DNA of 64,000 bases from Dactylosporangium sp040605635 (GCF_040605635.1 NZ_JBEXDG010000058.1:8811-72810); one strand, 5' to 3'; positions 8,651 to 17,909 are shown, counted from the stretch's first letter. Notes: a model not told the origin generated them from the sequence alone. A program made the numbers and translations.

Positions 8651-8658
8651 GCTGAGGG

Positions 8659-9792
8659 TCAGGCGACGTGGGGCTTGAGGCCGAGGTAGCGCAGCGCTGC
8701 CTCGGCCGACGGCTTGTGCGGGAGTTTGCCGAGCCAGGACTGCCAGTGGCGGCGGTCGGCGGCCCAGGCGTGCAGATAGTCGACGCACAGGTCCGGGGTG
8801 ATGGTGAGGCTGCGGCCGTGCGCGCCGGCGAGGGCGGCGGCCATCCGCCGGCGTTCGGCCTCGTCGGCGACGGCGGCGCGGGGCAGGCGTTCGAGGACCT
8901 GCTGGATGAAGTCGCGGCGGACCTGGAGGTAGGAGGCCCAGTAGCCGGCGTCGGCGGCGTCGATGGTCTTGCCGTCGTCCAGCAGGGCGTAGACGCCTTC
9001 GGCGAGGGTGTCGCCGAACTCCTCGCCGCGGGCGCGGACGGTGTCGCGGAAGGGGTCGTATTCCTTCTGGGTGACCTTGCCGACCATGGTGACGGGGTCG
9101 ATGCCGTGGCCGTTGAGCAGGAAGAACCAGTCCTCGTTGTAGATGTTGGGGAAGAACGAGGTGGTGCGGTTGACCTGGACGACGAGCGCGCCGCCGCCGA
9201 CGAAGGTGCCCTGGATGCCGCCGGTGCGGCGGTGCGCGTGGCAGACGACCGAGTTGTCGGGGAAGCCGTGGTTGACGAGGCCGACGGCGGCGTGGGTCTC
9301 GGCGAGCCCGGCGGCGTCCCAGATGTCGCCGGGCTCCTCGACGCGGATGTCGTCGTCGAGGAAGAGCACGAAGCGCCAGCCGACCATGCGGGCCAGCGCC
9401 AGGCCGACGTTGCGCTTGAGGCTGGTGTCGGTCCTGCGGGAGAAGCGCCGCCACCCCTTCTCGGTGAGCATGGACGAGGTGCGCAGGTCGGGCAGGCGCG
9501 GCTGGTCGTGCTCGACGTCGACGGTGACGGCCCGGACGCCGACGTCGGCGGCGAGGTCGAGGGCCCGGCCGGCGTCGGCCCATTTGCTGCACAGCACGAT
9601 GAGCTGGCAGTTGAGGTCTTTGACGAGCTCGGCGGCGTCGCGGAGATACCCGAACGGCCGGGCGGTCGGCACGATGACGGCGTTGACGCCGGCGGGCCTG
9701 GTGGAGCGGACGGTGGCGGTGCTGAGCAGTCGCGTGTGCGACGCGTGGTGCGCGTGCACCCGCGGTGGGACCGGCTGCGGCCCTCGGGTCAC
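8659..9792 (-). CDS. Glycosyltransferase-like protein with DDD motif
   Basis: 377 aa from GTG 9792, which overlaps the upstream stop (GTGA). VLFLDDDIRVEE in the middle is a GT-A-type DxD segment, and the N-terminal half (VNAVIVPTARP, LIVLCSKWADAG) resembles the nucleotide-sugar side of family 2-like transferases. Substrate unknown. Coupling to the XRE regulator upstream makes them one operon. The open frame extends to 9819, but that would overlap the regulator by 31 bp with no ribosome site. Confidence 0.6.
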   Translation of the reverse strand: MTRGPQPVPPRVHAHHASHTRLLSTATVRSTRPAGVNAVIVPTARPFGYLRDAAELVKDLNCQLIVLCSKWADAGRALDLAADVGVRAVTVDVEHDQPRLPDLRTSSMLTEKGWRRFSRRTDTSLKRNVGLALARMVGWRFVLFLDDDIRVEEPGDIWDAAGLAETHAAVGLVNHGFPDNSVVCHAHRRTGGIQGTFVGGGALVVQVNRTTSFFPNIYNEDWFFLLNGHGIDPVTMVGKVTQKEYDPFRDTVRARGEEFGDTLAEGVYALLDDGKTIDAADAGYWASYLQVRRDFIQQVLERLPRAAVADEAERRRMAAALAGAHGRSLTITPDLCVDYLHAWAADRRHWQSWLGKLPHKPSAEAALRYLGLKPHVA

Positions 9793-10883
9793 TCCGTGAG
9801 CTCCCTGGACTCCGGCCACTCGTGCAGCCGGGTCCCGGGGTCCGTCCAGTCAGGTGTCAAGACTTCCCCTCTGACGATCTGCACCGACGTGAGGATGCTG
9901 AAGGTATCGCGGGACGCGAACCGGGTTGCGAGGTACCCACCGTTGCGGTCGCGGAACCTCACGTCGGTCAACGAGCGCACCGCGCCGTAGGTCCCCCGGC
10001 CGAACATGCCGTTGAAGATGGTGACGGTGCGGAGCCGGTTGTAGGGGTTGGGCGCGCGGTGGAAGTGCGCGACGTCCTCGACGAGCTGGCCGTCGACGAG
10101 GGTCGGGGCGAAGACCTGCACGTCGTCGCCGGAGCGCACCTGGAACGCGGCGCCGGTCTCGTCGTCGCCGAGCCGGTCGCGCTGCGCGACGGGCACGTCG
10201 AGGCGGGTGAGCAGGGTGCGGGTGAGGAAGTTCCAGTCGACGCCGCCGAGCAGGACCAGGTGGGTGGTGAGGTCGTCGGCGGACAGGGCGTCGTCGGCGC
10301 GGATGTGGATGGCGCTGAGCGGGTTGGCGGCGCGGATGTGGCCGTGCAGCTCGAGGAGGGTGTCGAGGTCGGCATACGTGTAGGACTCGGTGTAGTCGGG
10401 CTCGGCCGGGTCGACATACGGCATGTTGCGCCGGAACTCGGGTGGCAGCCGGGCGCACACGATGGTGATCGGGCGGCCGTCGGCGAAGAAGAGCGGCCCG
10501 CTGTGCAGCCGGCGCAGGTCCTCGTCGGCGTGCCGGACGGGGGCTGGGGTGCCGTTGGCGGCGTCGCGGAGGGCGAGCAGCTCCTCCTCGATCTCGCGGC
10601 GGCGGGCCTGCTCGTCGGGGTCGAGCTCGTCCTCGACGAGCAGCCGGACGCGGCCGCCGTCGAAGGAGCGCGCGGTGCAGAACAGCCGCGCATAGGAGCT
10701 GATCCTGCCGGTCGGCGGCAGGTCGGGCTTGCCGGGCGACTCCCACGAGGAGATGAGCGGCGGGCTGACGCCGAGGGCCTTGGCGAGCTGGCTCTGGGTC
10801 AGCGCGGCGCCGTCGGTCTCGGTCCGCAGCGACTTCAGCCGGAGCGCCAGCCGGGACTTCGCGTTTGCTGTCGGCGCCGCCAT
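9789..10883 (-). CDS. XRE-family regulator with long C-terminal domain
   Basis: 364 aa from ATG 10883 (AAAGGG upstream; an in-frame start at 10940 is possible). The helix-turn-helix is LTQSQLAKALGVSPPLISSWE at ~30-50. The rest is a ~280-aa domain with acidic stretches and no enzyme motif I recognise; such proteins are common beside actinomycete glycosyltransferase genes. The promoter region holds CTTCAG/CTGAAG inverted half-sites at 10986-11019, a likely autoregulatory operator. It is the first gene of an operon with the glycosyltransferase-like gene. Confidence 0.7.
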   Translation of the reverse strand: MAAPTANAKSRLALRLKSLRTETDGAALTQSQLAKALGVSPPLISSWESPGKPDLPPTGRISSYARLFCTARSFDGGRVRLLVEDELDPDEQARRREIEEELLALRDAANGTPAPVRHADEDLRRLHSGPLFFADGRPITIVCARLPPEFRRNMPYVDPAEPDYTESYTYADLDTLLELHGHIRAANPLSAIHIRADDALSADDLTTHLVLLGGVDWNFLTRTLLTRLDVPVAQRDRLGDDETGAAFQVRSGDDVQVFAPTLVDGQLVEDVAHFHRAPNPYNRLRTVTIFNGMFGRGTYGAVRSLTDVRFRDRNGGYLATRFASRDTFSILTSVQIVRGEVLTPDWTDPGTRLHEWPESRELTE

Positions 10884-10985
10884 GAGCACCCTTTCCGACG
10901 ATTCGGACTTCAGCAGGTGAATGAATTCTTCTGACGGCATTCACCATAGCAAACCGCAGGTCAAACGGCTGAGATCGATACGTTG

Positions 10986-11019
10986 CTTCAGCTCGTACTG
11001 AAGTTTAGTCTGACTTCAG
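10986..11019. promoter_or_regulatory. Inverted CTTCAG-N6-CTGAAG operator-like site
   Basis: CTTCAG (10986-10991) faces CTGAAG (10998-11003), and a third CTTCAG lies at 11014-11019. The site sits in an unusually A/T-rich stretch upstream of the XRE gene, so it is a candidate binding site for that regulator. The rest of 10,941-11,178 shows no gene. Confidence 0.45.
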
Positions 11020-11178
11020 GAAAGTCCATTCCGTGACCTGCACAGGTCGGACCGCTGGAGGGGACGGCCCGGCAGTGCGGGTGCCGGGGTCGGGGTGGTG
11101 GATCGCCGCCCCGCCCCCACCCCGGTGCTCATCGACCACTGCATCGACCGGGGTCGCACGAGAAGGCACTATTGCTGA

Positions 11179-11691
11179 GTGTTGTCAGATCATGCTCTGG
11201 AGGTCAGACCCGCGATCGGGCGCGAGCTCGATCTCGTGGTCGCCGCGTTCGGTGACGCGTCATTCTTCGCCGAGCGAATGGCACGACAATCCGAGGACAA
11301 CGGCGTCCTCCTGGTGGCATGGCTGCACGGCGAGGCCGTGGGCTGTGTCTATGTCTGGTTCGAGGACGCCGAAGAGGCCGAGCTGCGCAAGCACCTGCCA
11401 GGCGTGCCGTTGCTCAACCGGCTGCGGGTGGTGGAGCGGTTGCGCAACAACCGCATCGGGACCGCGCTGGTCCACGCCGCCGAGCGGGTGGTCCGAGCGC
11501 GGGGGCACCTGCAGTTGGCGCTCGGCATCGGCCTGGACAACGCCGACGCCGAGCGCCTGTATCTGCGGCTGGGGTTCGCGGAATGGCCGTACGGCCTGGT
11601 CGACACCTACTACGTGGTGTTCAAGGACGGCAGTGAGGTCCGCGAGCCGGAGCTGTGCAGGATCCTGGTCAAGGAGCTGGACGGTCAGTAG
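11179..11691 (+). CDS. GNAT-family N-acetyltransferase
   Basis: 170 aa from GTG 11179. The GNAT core is visible: beta-strand ...GEAVGCVYVWFED (~45-60), the acetyl-CoA loop LRNNRIGTALVHAAERVVRARG (~90-111, a Q/RxxGxG/A-type site) and ALGIGLDNADAERLYLRLGF (~115-135). The acceptor substrate is unknown. It is a single gene, and its 3' end abuts the remnant of an ABC transporter ATPase on the other strand. Confidence 0.8.
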   Translation: MLSDHALEVRPAIGRELDLVVAAFGDASFFAERMARQSEDNGVLLVAWLHGEAVGCVYVWFEDAEEAELRKHLPGVPLLNRLRVVERLRNNRIGTALVHAAERVVRARGHLQLALGIGLDNADAERLYLRLGFAEWPYGLVDTYYVVFKDGSEVREPELCRILVKELDGQ

Positions 11692-11692
11692 C

Positions 11693-11946
11693 TGCCGCAG
11701 GGCGGGGTCCTGCAGGTCGGTCCTGTCGCCGGCCCGCACGACCTCGCCGGCGTCCATGATGACGAAGCTGTCGGCGAGCCGGAGGGCGAGGTCGAGGTAC
11801 TGCTCGACAAGGAGCACGGCGACGCCGGTCTCCTTGTGCAGGCGCTCGATCCCTTGTTGCGCTCGAACACGGGAAGCATTGCCTTGCGGCTGGCGGAGGT
11901 CCACCCGCCGAACACCGTGACGATTTCGCATATCCGAATGCTCCAT
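11693..11946 (-). pseudogene. ABC transporter ATP-binding protein remnant (LivF/UrtE-like C terminus)
   Basis: Minus-strand translation gives IERLHKETGVAVLLVEQYLD, then LALRLADSFVIMDAGEVVRAG and LRQLLTV, the C-terminal part of LivF/UrtE-type ATPases (VEQ...LADxxxVMxxGxVVxxG). Walker A, signature and Walker B are all missing, and no transporter partners remain. The frame runs on into the GNAT gene without its own stop. This is a dead fragment left by a deletion. Confidence 0.65.
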
Positions 11947-12043
11947 TGCCGGTCTGTTACCTGGCGTTCACGACCCGGCCAGGCTCGAGGAGGGCTTCGC
12001 GAAACGCCGCGAACGCGACTTGTACCCGCGTACCGTCGTGATC

Positions 12044-13252
12044 ATGACCCGCACCTTCCTGCTCAGGGTTGCGAACGTGAACCCCGCGAGCGTGCGGACG
12101 CACACCGACCGGGCGCTCTACCGCTCGATCGGGGTCTTCATCCTGCTGTACGGCATCTACGCCGTCGTCGGTGCCGCCACGTTCGTCGACGCCAGCACCA
12201 ACTACGCACACCCGTGGTGGCAGTGGCTGGTCGGACCGCCGGTCGCAGCCGCCGTCATCGCCTACGACCGGGCCGTCGTCGGGCGGGTCGCGGTCAGCTA
12301 CGACCAGCTCGAGTCCGCCGACCCGGGGCTGCTGCTGCGGCGCAGGACGCTCGGGCTGTACGCGGGCCGGCTGCTGATCGCCCTGCTCTTCGCGGTCGTC
12401 ATCACCGAGCCGCTCATGCTGTCCAGGTACAAGGGCGAGATCGACGCGTACCTCGGCACCGTGCACAACCGCCAGCTGATCCAGCTGGAGCGGACCGGCG
12501 CGATCGCCGCCTTCACCGAGCAGGCCGACGCGCTGCGCCGGCAGGACGCCGACGACGACGCGGCGGTCGCCGAGCTGCACGGGCTCGCCGCCGCCAAGCG
12601 CACCGAGGCCGCCGCGGTCTACGACAAGGCCCTGGCGGACTCCCGCGCCGACGGCGTCACCCGGCGGGCCGGCTGCCCGGCCGGCGGCTTCTGCGACACC
12701 CTCGTGCAACAGTCCCGGTCGCTGACCGCCGAGGCGGGGCGGCTCGACGACCAGGCGGCCGCGCTGCAGAAGACCCAGGAGAGCGCACGGCTGGACCGGG
12801 CGGCGCAGGTGGCCGCGCTCAACGGGCAGATCGCCGGGCAGCGGGCCGACAACCGGCGCTCGGTCGAGGCCGGCGCCGGGTTCGGCGCCCGCACGACCGC
12901 CATGTGGCACCTGGTCAAGAGCGACTTCTGGGGTTTCGGCTTCTTCTACCTCGGCGTCGCCGCGCTGCTGGTCCTCCTCGACTGCGCGGCGGTGTGGCTG
13001 AAGGTGGTGTCGCACGGCAACGCCTACGAGCGGACCGAGGCCCGCGACGCGCGGCGCCGGGAGCTGACCGCGACCCGGCGCCACGAGCAGGAGCTCCGCG
13101 TCGCCGAGGCGGCCGGGGAGGTGGCCGGCGACGGCCTGGACACCGTCGTGGCGGAGCGGCGGCTGGTCGACGCCGCCGTCGAGCAGGCGACCGCCCGGCT
13201 CATGGCGGAACTTGAGGATCAATCTCTCCCCTCTTCGTCCAGAAGTTCCTGA
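12044..13252 (+). CDS. DUF4407 membrane protein
   Basis: About 402 aa. Two membrane helices sit near the N terminus (SIGVFILLYGIYAVVGAATFVD, WWQWLVGPPVAAAVIAYDRAVVG) with the typical DUF4407 phrase AYDRAVVGR; a third helix follows at ~108-128 and a fourth near 300-320. The ~170-aa stretch between helices 3 and 4 is predicted coiled coil, and the C terminus is charged. The family is widespread in actinomycetes and its function is unknown. An in-frame GTG at 12020 is an alternative start; ATG 12044 follows MTRTFLLRV. Confidence 0.75.
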   Translation: MTRTFLLRVANVNPASVRTHTDRALYRSIGVFILLYGIYAVVGAATFVDASTNYAHPWWQWLVGPPVAAAVIAYDRAVVGRVAVSYDQLESADPGLLLRRRTLGLYAGRLLIALLFAVVITEPLMLSRYKGEIDAYLGTVHNRQLIQLERTGAIAAFTEQADALRRQDADDDAAVAELHGLAAAKRTEAAAVYDKALADSRADGVTRRAGCPAGGFCDTLVQQSRSLTAEAGRLDDQAAALQKTQESARLDRAAQVAALNGQIAGQRADNRRSVEAGAGFGARTTAMWHLVKSDFWGFGFFYLGVAALLVLLDCAAVWLKVVSHGNAYERTEARDARRRELTATRRHEQELRVAEAAGEVAGDGLDTVVAERRLVDAAVEQATARLMAELEDQSLPSSSRSS

Positions 13253-13295
13253 ATCACTTGCAAAAGGGGCAACCGGCCCGGGCAGACTGGTCGAC

Positions 13296-14885
13296 GTGCT
13301 TCACAGCCCCCCGCGCCGCCCCCCGGTGCTGCCGATCGTGATCGGCATCGTCCTCGCGGTGGTCGGCGGGATCGGCTTCGTCCGCGCGGTGTGGATGACC
13401 CCGTCGTCCAGCACCGCCACCCCGTCCAGCCGCAGCGAGGAGCGCGCCGACCGGTCCCGCCCCCGCGCCGACCTGCGCTGCGACGGGGTGCCGCTGAGCG
13501 CGCCGCGGGAGCTGCGCGGCATCTGGATCACCACGGTCGAGAACATCGACTGGCCCAGCCGCCCCGGCCTGCCCGACGAGCAGATCAAGTCGGAGTATCT
13601 GGGCTGGCTCGACCTCGCCGGGAAGCGCAACCTCAACGCGGTCTTCGTCCACGTGCGGCCGAGCGGTGACGCGCTGTGGCCGTCGAAGTACGCCCCCTGG
13701 TCCGAGTGGATCACGGGAGTGCGGGGGAAGGCGCCCGGCTTCGACCTGATGCGCTGGATGATCGACGAAACGCACGCCCGCGGGCTGGAGTTCCACGCCT
13801 GGTTCAACCCGTACCGGGGCAGCCAGCCCGCCCCGAGCGGCGCCGGACCCGACATCAACGCGCTCGCGCCCGACCATCCGCTGCGGCAGCACCCCGAGTG
13901 GGCGGTCGTCTACCCCGCGGTCGGCACCGGCGGCAGCCGCCTGCACTTCAACCCCGGCATCCCGGCCGCCCGCGAGTTCGTCGAGGACTCGATGCTGGAG
14001 GCCGTCAAGAACTACGACGTCGACGGCGTGCACTTCGACGACTTCTTCTACCAGTACCCGGTCAACAAGCAGGAGTACCCGGACGGCCCCGCCTACGCGA
14101 TGTACGGCAACGGCATGAGCCGGGCCGACTGGCGCCGAGACAACGTCAACAAGCTCGTCCAGGAGATGCACGACAAGATCCGCAAGCTGAAGCCGTGGGT
14201 GAAGTTCGGCATCAGCCCCTTCGGCATCTGGCGCAACGACCGGACCGACCCTTCGGGGTCCCCGACCCGCGGCCTGCAGTCCTACGACGAGATCTACGCC
14301 GACACGAAGCTGTGGGTGCAGCGGGAGTGGCTCGACTACATCGTGCCGCAGCTGTACTGGAACATCGGCTTCGACGTCGCCGACTACGCGAAACTGCTGC
14401 CATGGTGGGTGGACGTCGTGAAGGACACCGACGTGCAGCTGTGGATCGGGCAGGCGGACTACCGCGTCGGGCAGTCCGGCGCGTGGTCCGATCCTGGTGA
14501 GCTCGACCGGCAGCTCGCCCTGAACCGGAAGTATCCGCAGGTCAGTGGCAGTGTGCACTTCAGCGCGAAGAGCATGCGCAGCGACGCCCTCGGATCGGTC
14601 TCCCGCTACGCCGGCAACTTCTACCCGACGCCGGCGCTGCCGCCGATCATGACCCAGCTGCCGTCGGACATCCCGGCACCGCCGCACGTCTCGCTGTCCG
14701 GCACCGCGCTGAGCTGGAAGGGCAAAGGCACGAACTCCGCCGTGTACCAGGTGCGGGGTGACAAGGCCGTGCTGCTGGCCGTGCGCCGCGGCGGCGACGG
14801 ATCCTTCACCGTGCCGGACGCAGCCGCCAGGTACTGCGTGACCGCGCTGGACCGGTCCTGGAACGAGAGCACTCCGGCCAGGTGA
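13296..14885 (+). CDS. GHL10-type glycoside hydrolase-like lipoprotein/membrane-anchored protein
   Basis: About 529 aa with an N-terminal signal anchor (PPVLPIVIGIVLAVVGGIGF). The body is a GHL10 (YngK/DUF187) TIM barrel: ELRGIWITTVENIDWPS, AVFVHVRPSGDALW, FHAWFNPYR, LHFNPGIPAAREFV, VDGVHFDDFFYQYP with acidic residues at strand ends, and VKFGISPFGIWRN. A small beta domain follows. The family is predicted to act on cell-wall or exopolysaccharide glycans outside the cell. GTG 13296 is preferred over the TTG at 13212, which would overlap DUF4407, but the ribosome site is weak. Confidence 0.8.
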   Translation: MLHSPPRRPPVLPIVIGIVLAVVGGIGFVRAVWMTPSSSTATPSSRSEERADRSRPRADLRCDGVPLSAPRELRGIWITTVENIDWPSRPGLPDEQIKSEYLGWLDLAGKRNLNAVFVHVRPSGDALWPSKYAPWSEWITGVRGKAPGFDLMRWMIDETHARGLEFHAWFNPYRGSQPAPSGAGPDINALAPDHPLRQHPEWAVVYPAVGTGGSRLHFNPGIPAAREFVEDSMLEAVKNYDVDGVHFDDFFYQYPVNKQEYPDGPAYAMYGNGMSRADWRRDNVNKLVQEMHDKIRKLKPWVKFGISPFGIWRNDRTDPSGSPTRGLQSYDEIYADTKLWVQREWLDYIVPQLYWNIGFDVADYAKLLPWWVDVVKDTDVQLWIGQADYRVGQSGAWSDPGELDRQLALNRKYPQVSGSVHFSAKSMRSDALGSVSRYAGNFYPTPALPPIMTQLPSDIPAPPHVSLSGTALSWKGKGTNSAVYQVRGDKAVLLAVRRGGDGSFTVPDAAARYCVTALDRSWNESTPAR

Positions 14886-14920
14886 TTGCAGGTCATCCCC
14901 GGCCGCGCGAGGTTCGGACG

Positions 14921-15331
14921 ATGACCAGCTTCATCTCCGACCAGGACTTCACGACCCCCGCCCACTCCCGGGCCGCCGCCGCCTTCGAGGAGCGCACCGA
15001 GCGCCGGGAGTCCTCGCCGGCCCCGTTCCTCGCCGTGGTGTTCCTGGCCGCCGTCTGGCTGGTGGTGGCCGCGGTGCCGATCGGGTACATCGGCGCCGCC
15101 CGGTACGACGTCTTCTGGAGCGACGCCGTGGTCGGGATCGCCGTCGCGATCGTCACCATGGTCCGGCTGCTGCGCCCGACCCCGGCCCTGGCCTGGGTGA
15201 CCACCGGGCTCGCCGGCTGGCTGCTGATCGCCCCGCTGGTGCTGCAGTACGGGTTCAGCGCCCCGACGGCGAACGATCTCATCGTGGGCCTGGTGATGCT
15301 GACCTGCACCGGGCTGTCGGTCTCGACCTGA
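14921..15331 (+). CDS. SPW-repeat-like small membrane protein
   Basis: 136 aa with four hydrophobic helices. The W/P-containing segments AARYDVFWSDAVVGIAVAIV and TTGLAGWLLIAPLVLQYG fit actinobacterial SPW-repeat proteins. Function unknown. The ORF could extend to 14882, but ATG 14921 starts the expected MTSF N terminus. It ends just before a strong bidirectional hairpin. Confidence 0.65.
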   Translation: MTSFISDQDFTTPAHSRAAAAFEERTERRESSPAPFLAVVFLAAVWLVVAAVPIGYIGAARYDVFWSDAVVGIAVAIVTMVRLLRPTPALAWVTTGLAGWLLIAPLVLQYGFSAPTANDLIVGLVMLTCTGLSVST

Positions 15332-15339
15332 GCAGACTT

Positions 15340-15372
15340 CGGGCCCGCCCCCGTGGTGCTGGGGCGGGCCCG
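15340..15372. terminator. Bidirectional hairpin between SPW and CsbD genes
   Basis: CGGGCCCGCCCC and GGGGCGGGCCCG form a 12-bp perfect stem around a short loop. It lies between two convergent genes and probably terminates both. There is no T tract, as is common in high-GC actinomycetes. Confidence 0.7.
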
Positions 15373-15391
15373 ATGAATGTCAGGTGCCGGT

Positions 15392-15586
15392 TCAGCCGGT
15401 GAACGCGTCCTTGACGTCAGTGCCGGCGTCCTTGACGTGGTCGCCTGCCTGCTTCGCCTTGGCGGCTGCACGCTCGGCGGCGCCTTCGGCCTGCAGTCGC
15501 TCGTTGTCCGTGACGTCGCCGAACTTCTCCTTGGCGGCACCCTTGAGCTCTTCAGCCTTGTGCTCGACCTTGTCCGTGAAGCTCAT
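15392..15586 (-). CDS. CsbD-family stress protein
   Basis: 64 aa: MSFTDKVEHKAEELKGAAKE with the CsbD pattern, Lys/Glu/Ala-rich and probably helical or disordered. CsbD-like proteins are general-stress-induced and have no known activity. The start is ATG 15586, preceded by AAGGA at good spacing. The first 35 bp overlap the end of the DedA gene upstream, so the two are likely cotranscribed. Confidence 0.85.
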   Translation of the reverse strand: MSFTDKVEHKAEELKGAAKEKFGDVTDNERLQAEGAAERAAAKAKQAGDHVKDAGTDVKDAFTG

Positions 15587-16166
15587 CGCTGATCCTTTCA
15601 CTCGGTCCGTCTTGCACTCTCCGGGGTTCCCTCAGTTGCCATCCGGCAAACACCGCCGTCACTGCGAGGGACACCACACTGCCGACGCCGGCGGCCGTGT
15701 ACGGCTGCTCGAACACGCGCCCGCCGAGGTACCCGAGCGACACCATGTAGCAGCTCCACAGGACCGCACCGGCGAGCAGCGCGGGCACGAACCGGCGCCG
15801 CGGGAACCTCGCGTAGCCGGTGGCCACGGCGACCGCGGTGCGGCCCATCGGCACGAACCGGCCCGTCGCCACGATCGCGCCGCCCCGCCGGTGCAGCGCC
15901 CCGCTCACCTTGGCCAGGACCTTCTTCGGCCGTCCCCGCCCCGTCCACCTGCCGAACAGCCTGCGCCCGCCGCGCCGCGCGGCCTCATGCGTCAGCAGGT
16001 CCCCGGCCGCGACGGCCGCCACCGTCGCGGCCAGCACCACCGGCAGCCTGAGCTGGCCCCCGGCCGCGAGCGCACCACCGGCGATGACACTGGTCTCCGC
16101 CGGCAGCACCGGCAGGAGACAGTCCGCCACCAGCAGCACGAAGATCACGACATAGGCCCACTGCAC
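15552..16166 (-). CDS. DedA-family membrane protein
   Basis: 204 aa with DedA/SNARE-associated features: an N-terminal helix ending LLPVLPAETSVIAGGALAAGG, GDLLTHEAARRGGRRLFG, and FVPMGRTAVAVATGYARFPRRRF (the conserved Arg/Gly segment FxPxxR), then a helix and YLGG. DedA proteins are undecaprenyl-phosphate or phospholipid scramblase-like transporters. The CsbD gene overlaps its 3' end. Confidence 0.85.
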   Translation of the reverse strand: MQWAYVVIFVLLVADCLLPVLPAETSVIAGGALAAGGQLRLPVVLAATVAAVAAGDLLTHEAARRGGRRLFGRWTGRGRPKKVLAKVSGALHRRGGAIVATGRFVPMGRTAVAVATGYARFPRRRFVPALLAGAVLWSCYMVSLGYLGGRVFEQPYTAAGVGSVVSLAVTAVFAGWQLREPRRVQDGPSERISDELHGQGRAQG

Positions 16167-16320
16167 CCTTCAACCGTGCCCACGCCGAGCGTTTCCGACA
16201 CCAGGGCCAGCCCGCCGGTCTCCCGTAGTGCTGCCCCTACCGGCTTCCGCCCCGCGCCCCCACCACGCACCTCAGGCGGCTACAACTCCTGCCGTCGGTG
16301 CGGCTGGTCGGCCGCTCGGG

Positions 16321-17196
16321 TCAGGCAGGCTCGCGGTCGAAGAGGTCGACGACGGCTGGGTCGTGGAAGGCGATCATCTCGGTGATGTGGCCGCCGGTCA
16401 CGGAGAAGACCGACACGCCCCACGGCTGCCAGGTGGACTCGCCCGGCGGGCGGATGTGGGCGACGATCGCCGGGCGGTGGTTGGCCGACGTGCCGCGGAA
16501 CCGGACCTCGCCGAGCGACGCGCGACTCTCCCGGAGGGCCTGCTCGACGGCGGTTCTTCCCCGATACCAGATCCGCAGGGGCGGCATGGAGGTCCTGACG
16601 TCCTCGGCCAGCAGGCTGATCATGGCGGGGATGTCGGCGCGCTGGAAGGCCTCGGCGTAGCGGCGGGCGACCTCGTGGTCGGCGGGGGTGGCGGCCTCGA
16701 GCTCGGGCGCCGGGACGCGGGTCTTCGCGCGTTGCAGGGCGCTGTTGACGGCCGGGACGGTCATGTCCAGCAGCGACGCGGTCTCCGCCGCGGACCAGTC
16801 GAGCACGTCGCGGAGGATGAGCACGGCCCGCTGCCTGGGCGGCAGGTGCTGCAGCGCGGCGAGGAACGCGAGCTCCACGCGCTCCTTCGCCAGCAGCGCC
16901 CCCTCCGGCCGGGCCGCTTCCAGGACGGCGTCGGGGATCGGCTCCAGCCAGTGCTCGGCCTCACCCGGCGCCAGGTCGATCGGCAGCGCCCGCCTCGGAC
17001 GGGCCCGCAGCGCGTCGAGGCAGGTGTTGGTGGCGATCCGATACAGCCACGTCCGCACCGACGACCGGCCGTCGAAGGTGTCCCGGGCGCGCCACGCCTT
17101 CAGATACGTCTCCTGGACCAGGTCCTCGGCCTCGTGCAGTGAGCCGAGCATCCGGTAGCAGTGGACCTCCAGCTCGCGGCGGTACTCCTCCACCAC
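16321..17196 (-). CDS. ECF sigma factor with SnoaL-like C-terminal domain
   Basis: 291 aa. Region 2 (HCYRMLGSLHEAEDLVQETYLKAWRA, 12-37), region 4 (LPPRQRAVLILRDVLDWSAAETA and LLDMTVPAVNSALQRAKTR), then a ~115-aa SnoaL/NTF2-like tail (ARRYAEAFQRADIPAMISLLAEDV...). This is the SigJ/SigG-type group, in which the tail controls the sigma domains without an anti-sigma. It starts at GTG 17196, only 14 bp from the divergent RluA-type gene, so the promoters must overlap or the transcripts be leaderless. A YciI protein, a frequent companion of this sigma group, lies 0.7 kb away. Confidence 0.85.
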   Translation of the reverse strand: MVEEYRRELEVHCYRMLGSLHEAEDLVQETYLKAWRARDTFDGRSSVRTWLYRIATNTCLDALRARPRRALPIDLAPGEAEHWLEPIPDAVLEAARPEGALLAKERVELAFLAALQHLPPRQRAVLILRDVLDWSAAETASLLDMTVPAVNSALQRAKTRVPAPELEAATPADHEVARRYAEAFQRADIPAMISLLAEDVRTSMPPLRIWYRGRTAVEQALRESRASLGEVRFRGTSANHRPAIVAHIRPPGESTWQPWGVSVFSVTGGHITEMIAFHDPAVVDLFDREPA

Positions 17197-17210
17197 CGTA
17201 TGTTAGGGCG

Positions 17211-17909
17211 ATGTGGGCGGACTACCGGAAGCGCGTGCTCTTCGAGGACGACGCGGTGCTGGTGCTGGACAAGCCGGTCGGGGTGTCCGTCATGGGTGAG
17301 CGGCACGAGTCCGACCTGGTCAGGATGGCCGCCGAGGCCGGCGAGACGCTGTACCCGGCGCACCGCATCGACAAGGTCACCTCGGGCGTGATCCTGTTCG
17401 CGAAGGACCTCGCCACGCACGGCGGCCTGACGCGGCAGTTCAACAAGCGGACCGTGTCGAAGGCGTACCTGGCGGTGGTGAGCCCCGGTGGGCTTTCGGG
17501 CGAGCGGATCGACCTGCCGCTGAGCGTCGGACGCAAGAACCGGGTGCGGATCGCCGCCGCCCGGGAGGCCATCGCTCTGGACGGCGGGACCTGGACGGTG
17601 CCGGCGTCGGCGGTGTTCGACCAGGTCCCGACGTACCCGTCGGTGACCGAGCTGCGCGTGCCGTGGCAGGACGAGGAGCGCGCCCTGGTGGTCGCCAACC
17701 CGCTGACCGGCCGGCGCCACCAGATCCGGGTGCATCTCGCGTGGATCGGCCACCCGATCGTCGGCGACCCGCTGTTCGACAAGGCCGCCACGGGCAGGAC
17801 GTGCCTGCACGCGTGGCGGCTGTCGTTCGACCACGCCGGACAGCGCCTCACCGTGGAGGCGCCGCCGGACGCTGATTTTCCCGCGGTGGACCTCAGCCTC
17901 CTTGGTTGA
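17211..17909 (+). CDS. RluA-family pseudouridine synthase
   Basis: 232 aa. The RluA core is clear: VLVLDKPVGVSV (~16-27), AHRIDKVTSGVILFAKD (~51-67, catalytic Asp in the HRxDxxTSG motif), FNKRTVSKAYLAVV, and the C-terminal GRRHQIRVHLAWIGHPIVGDPLF. It isomerises uridine to pseudouridine in rRNA or tRNA; the target cannot be told. No S4 domain is present. ATG 17211 is chosen because the homologous region begins right there. Confidence 0.9.
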   Translation: MWADYRKRVLFEDDAVLVLDKPVGVSVMGERHESDLVRMAAEAGETLYPAHRIDKVTSGVILFAKDLATHGGLTRQFNKRTVSKAYLAVVSPGGLSGERIDLPLSVGRKNRVRIAAAREAIALDGGTWTVPASAVFDQVPTYPSVTELRVPWQDEERALVVANPLTGRRHQIRVHLAWIGHPIVGDPLFDKAATGRTCLHAWRLSFDHAGQRLTVEAPPDADFPAVDLSLLG

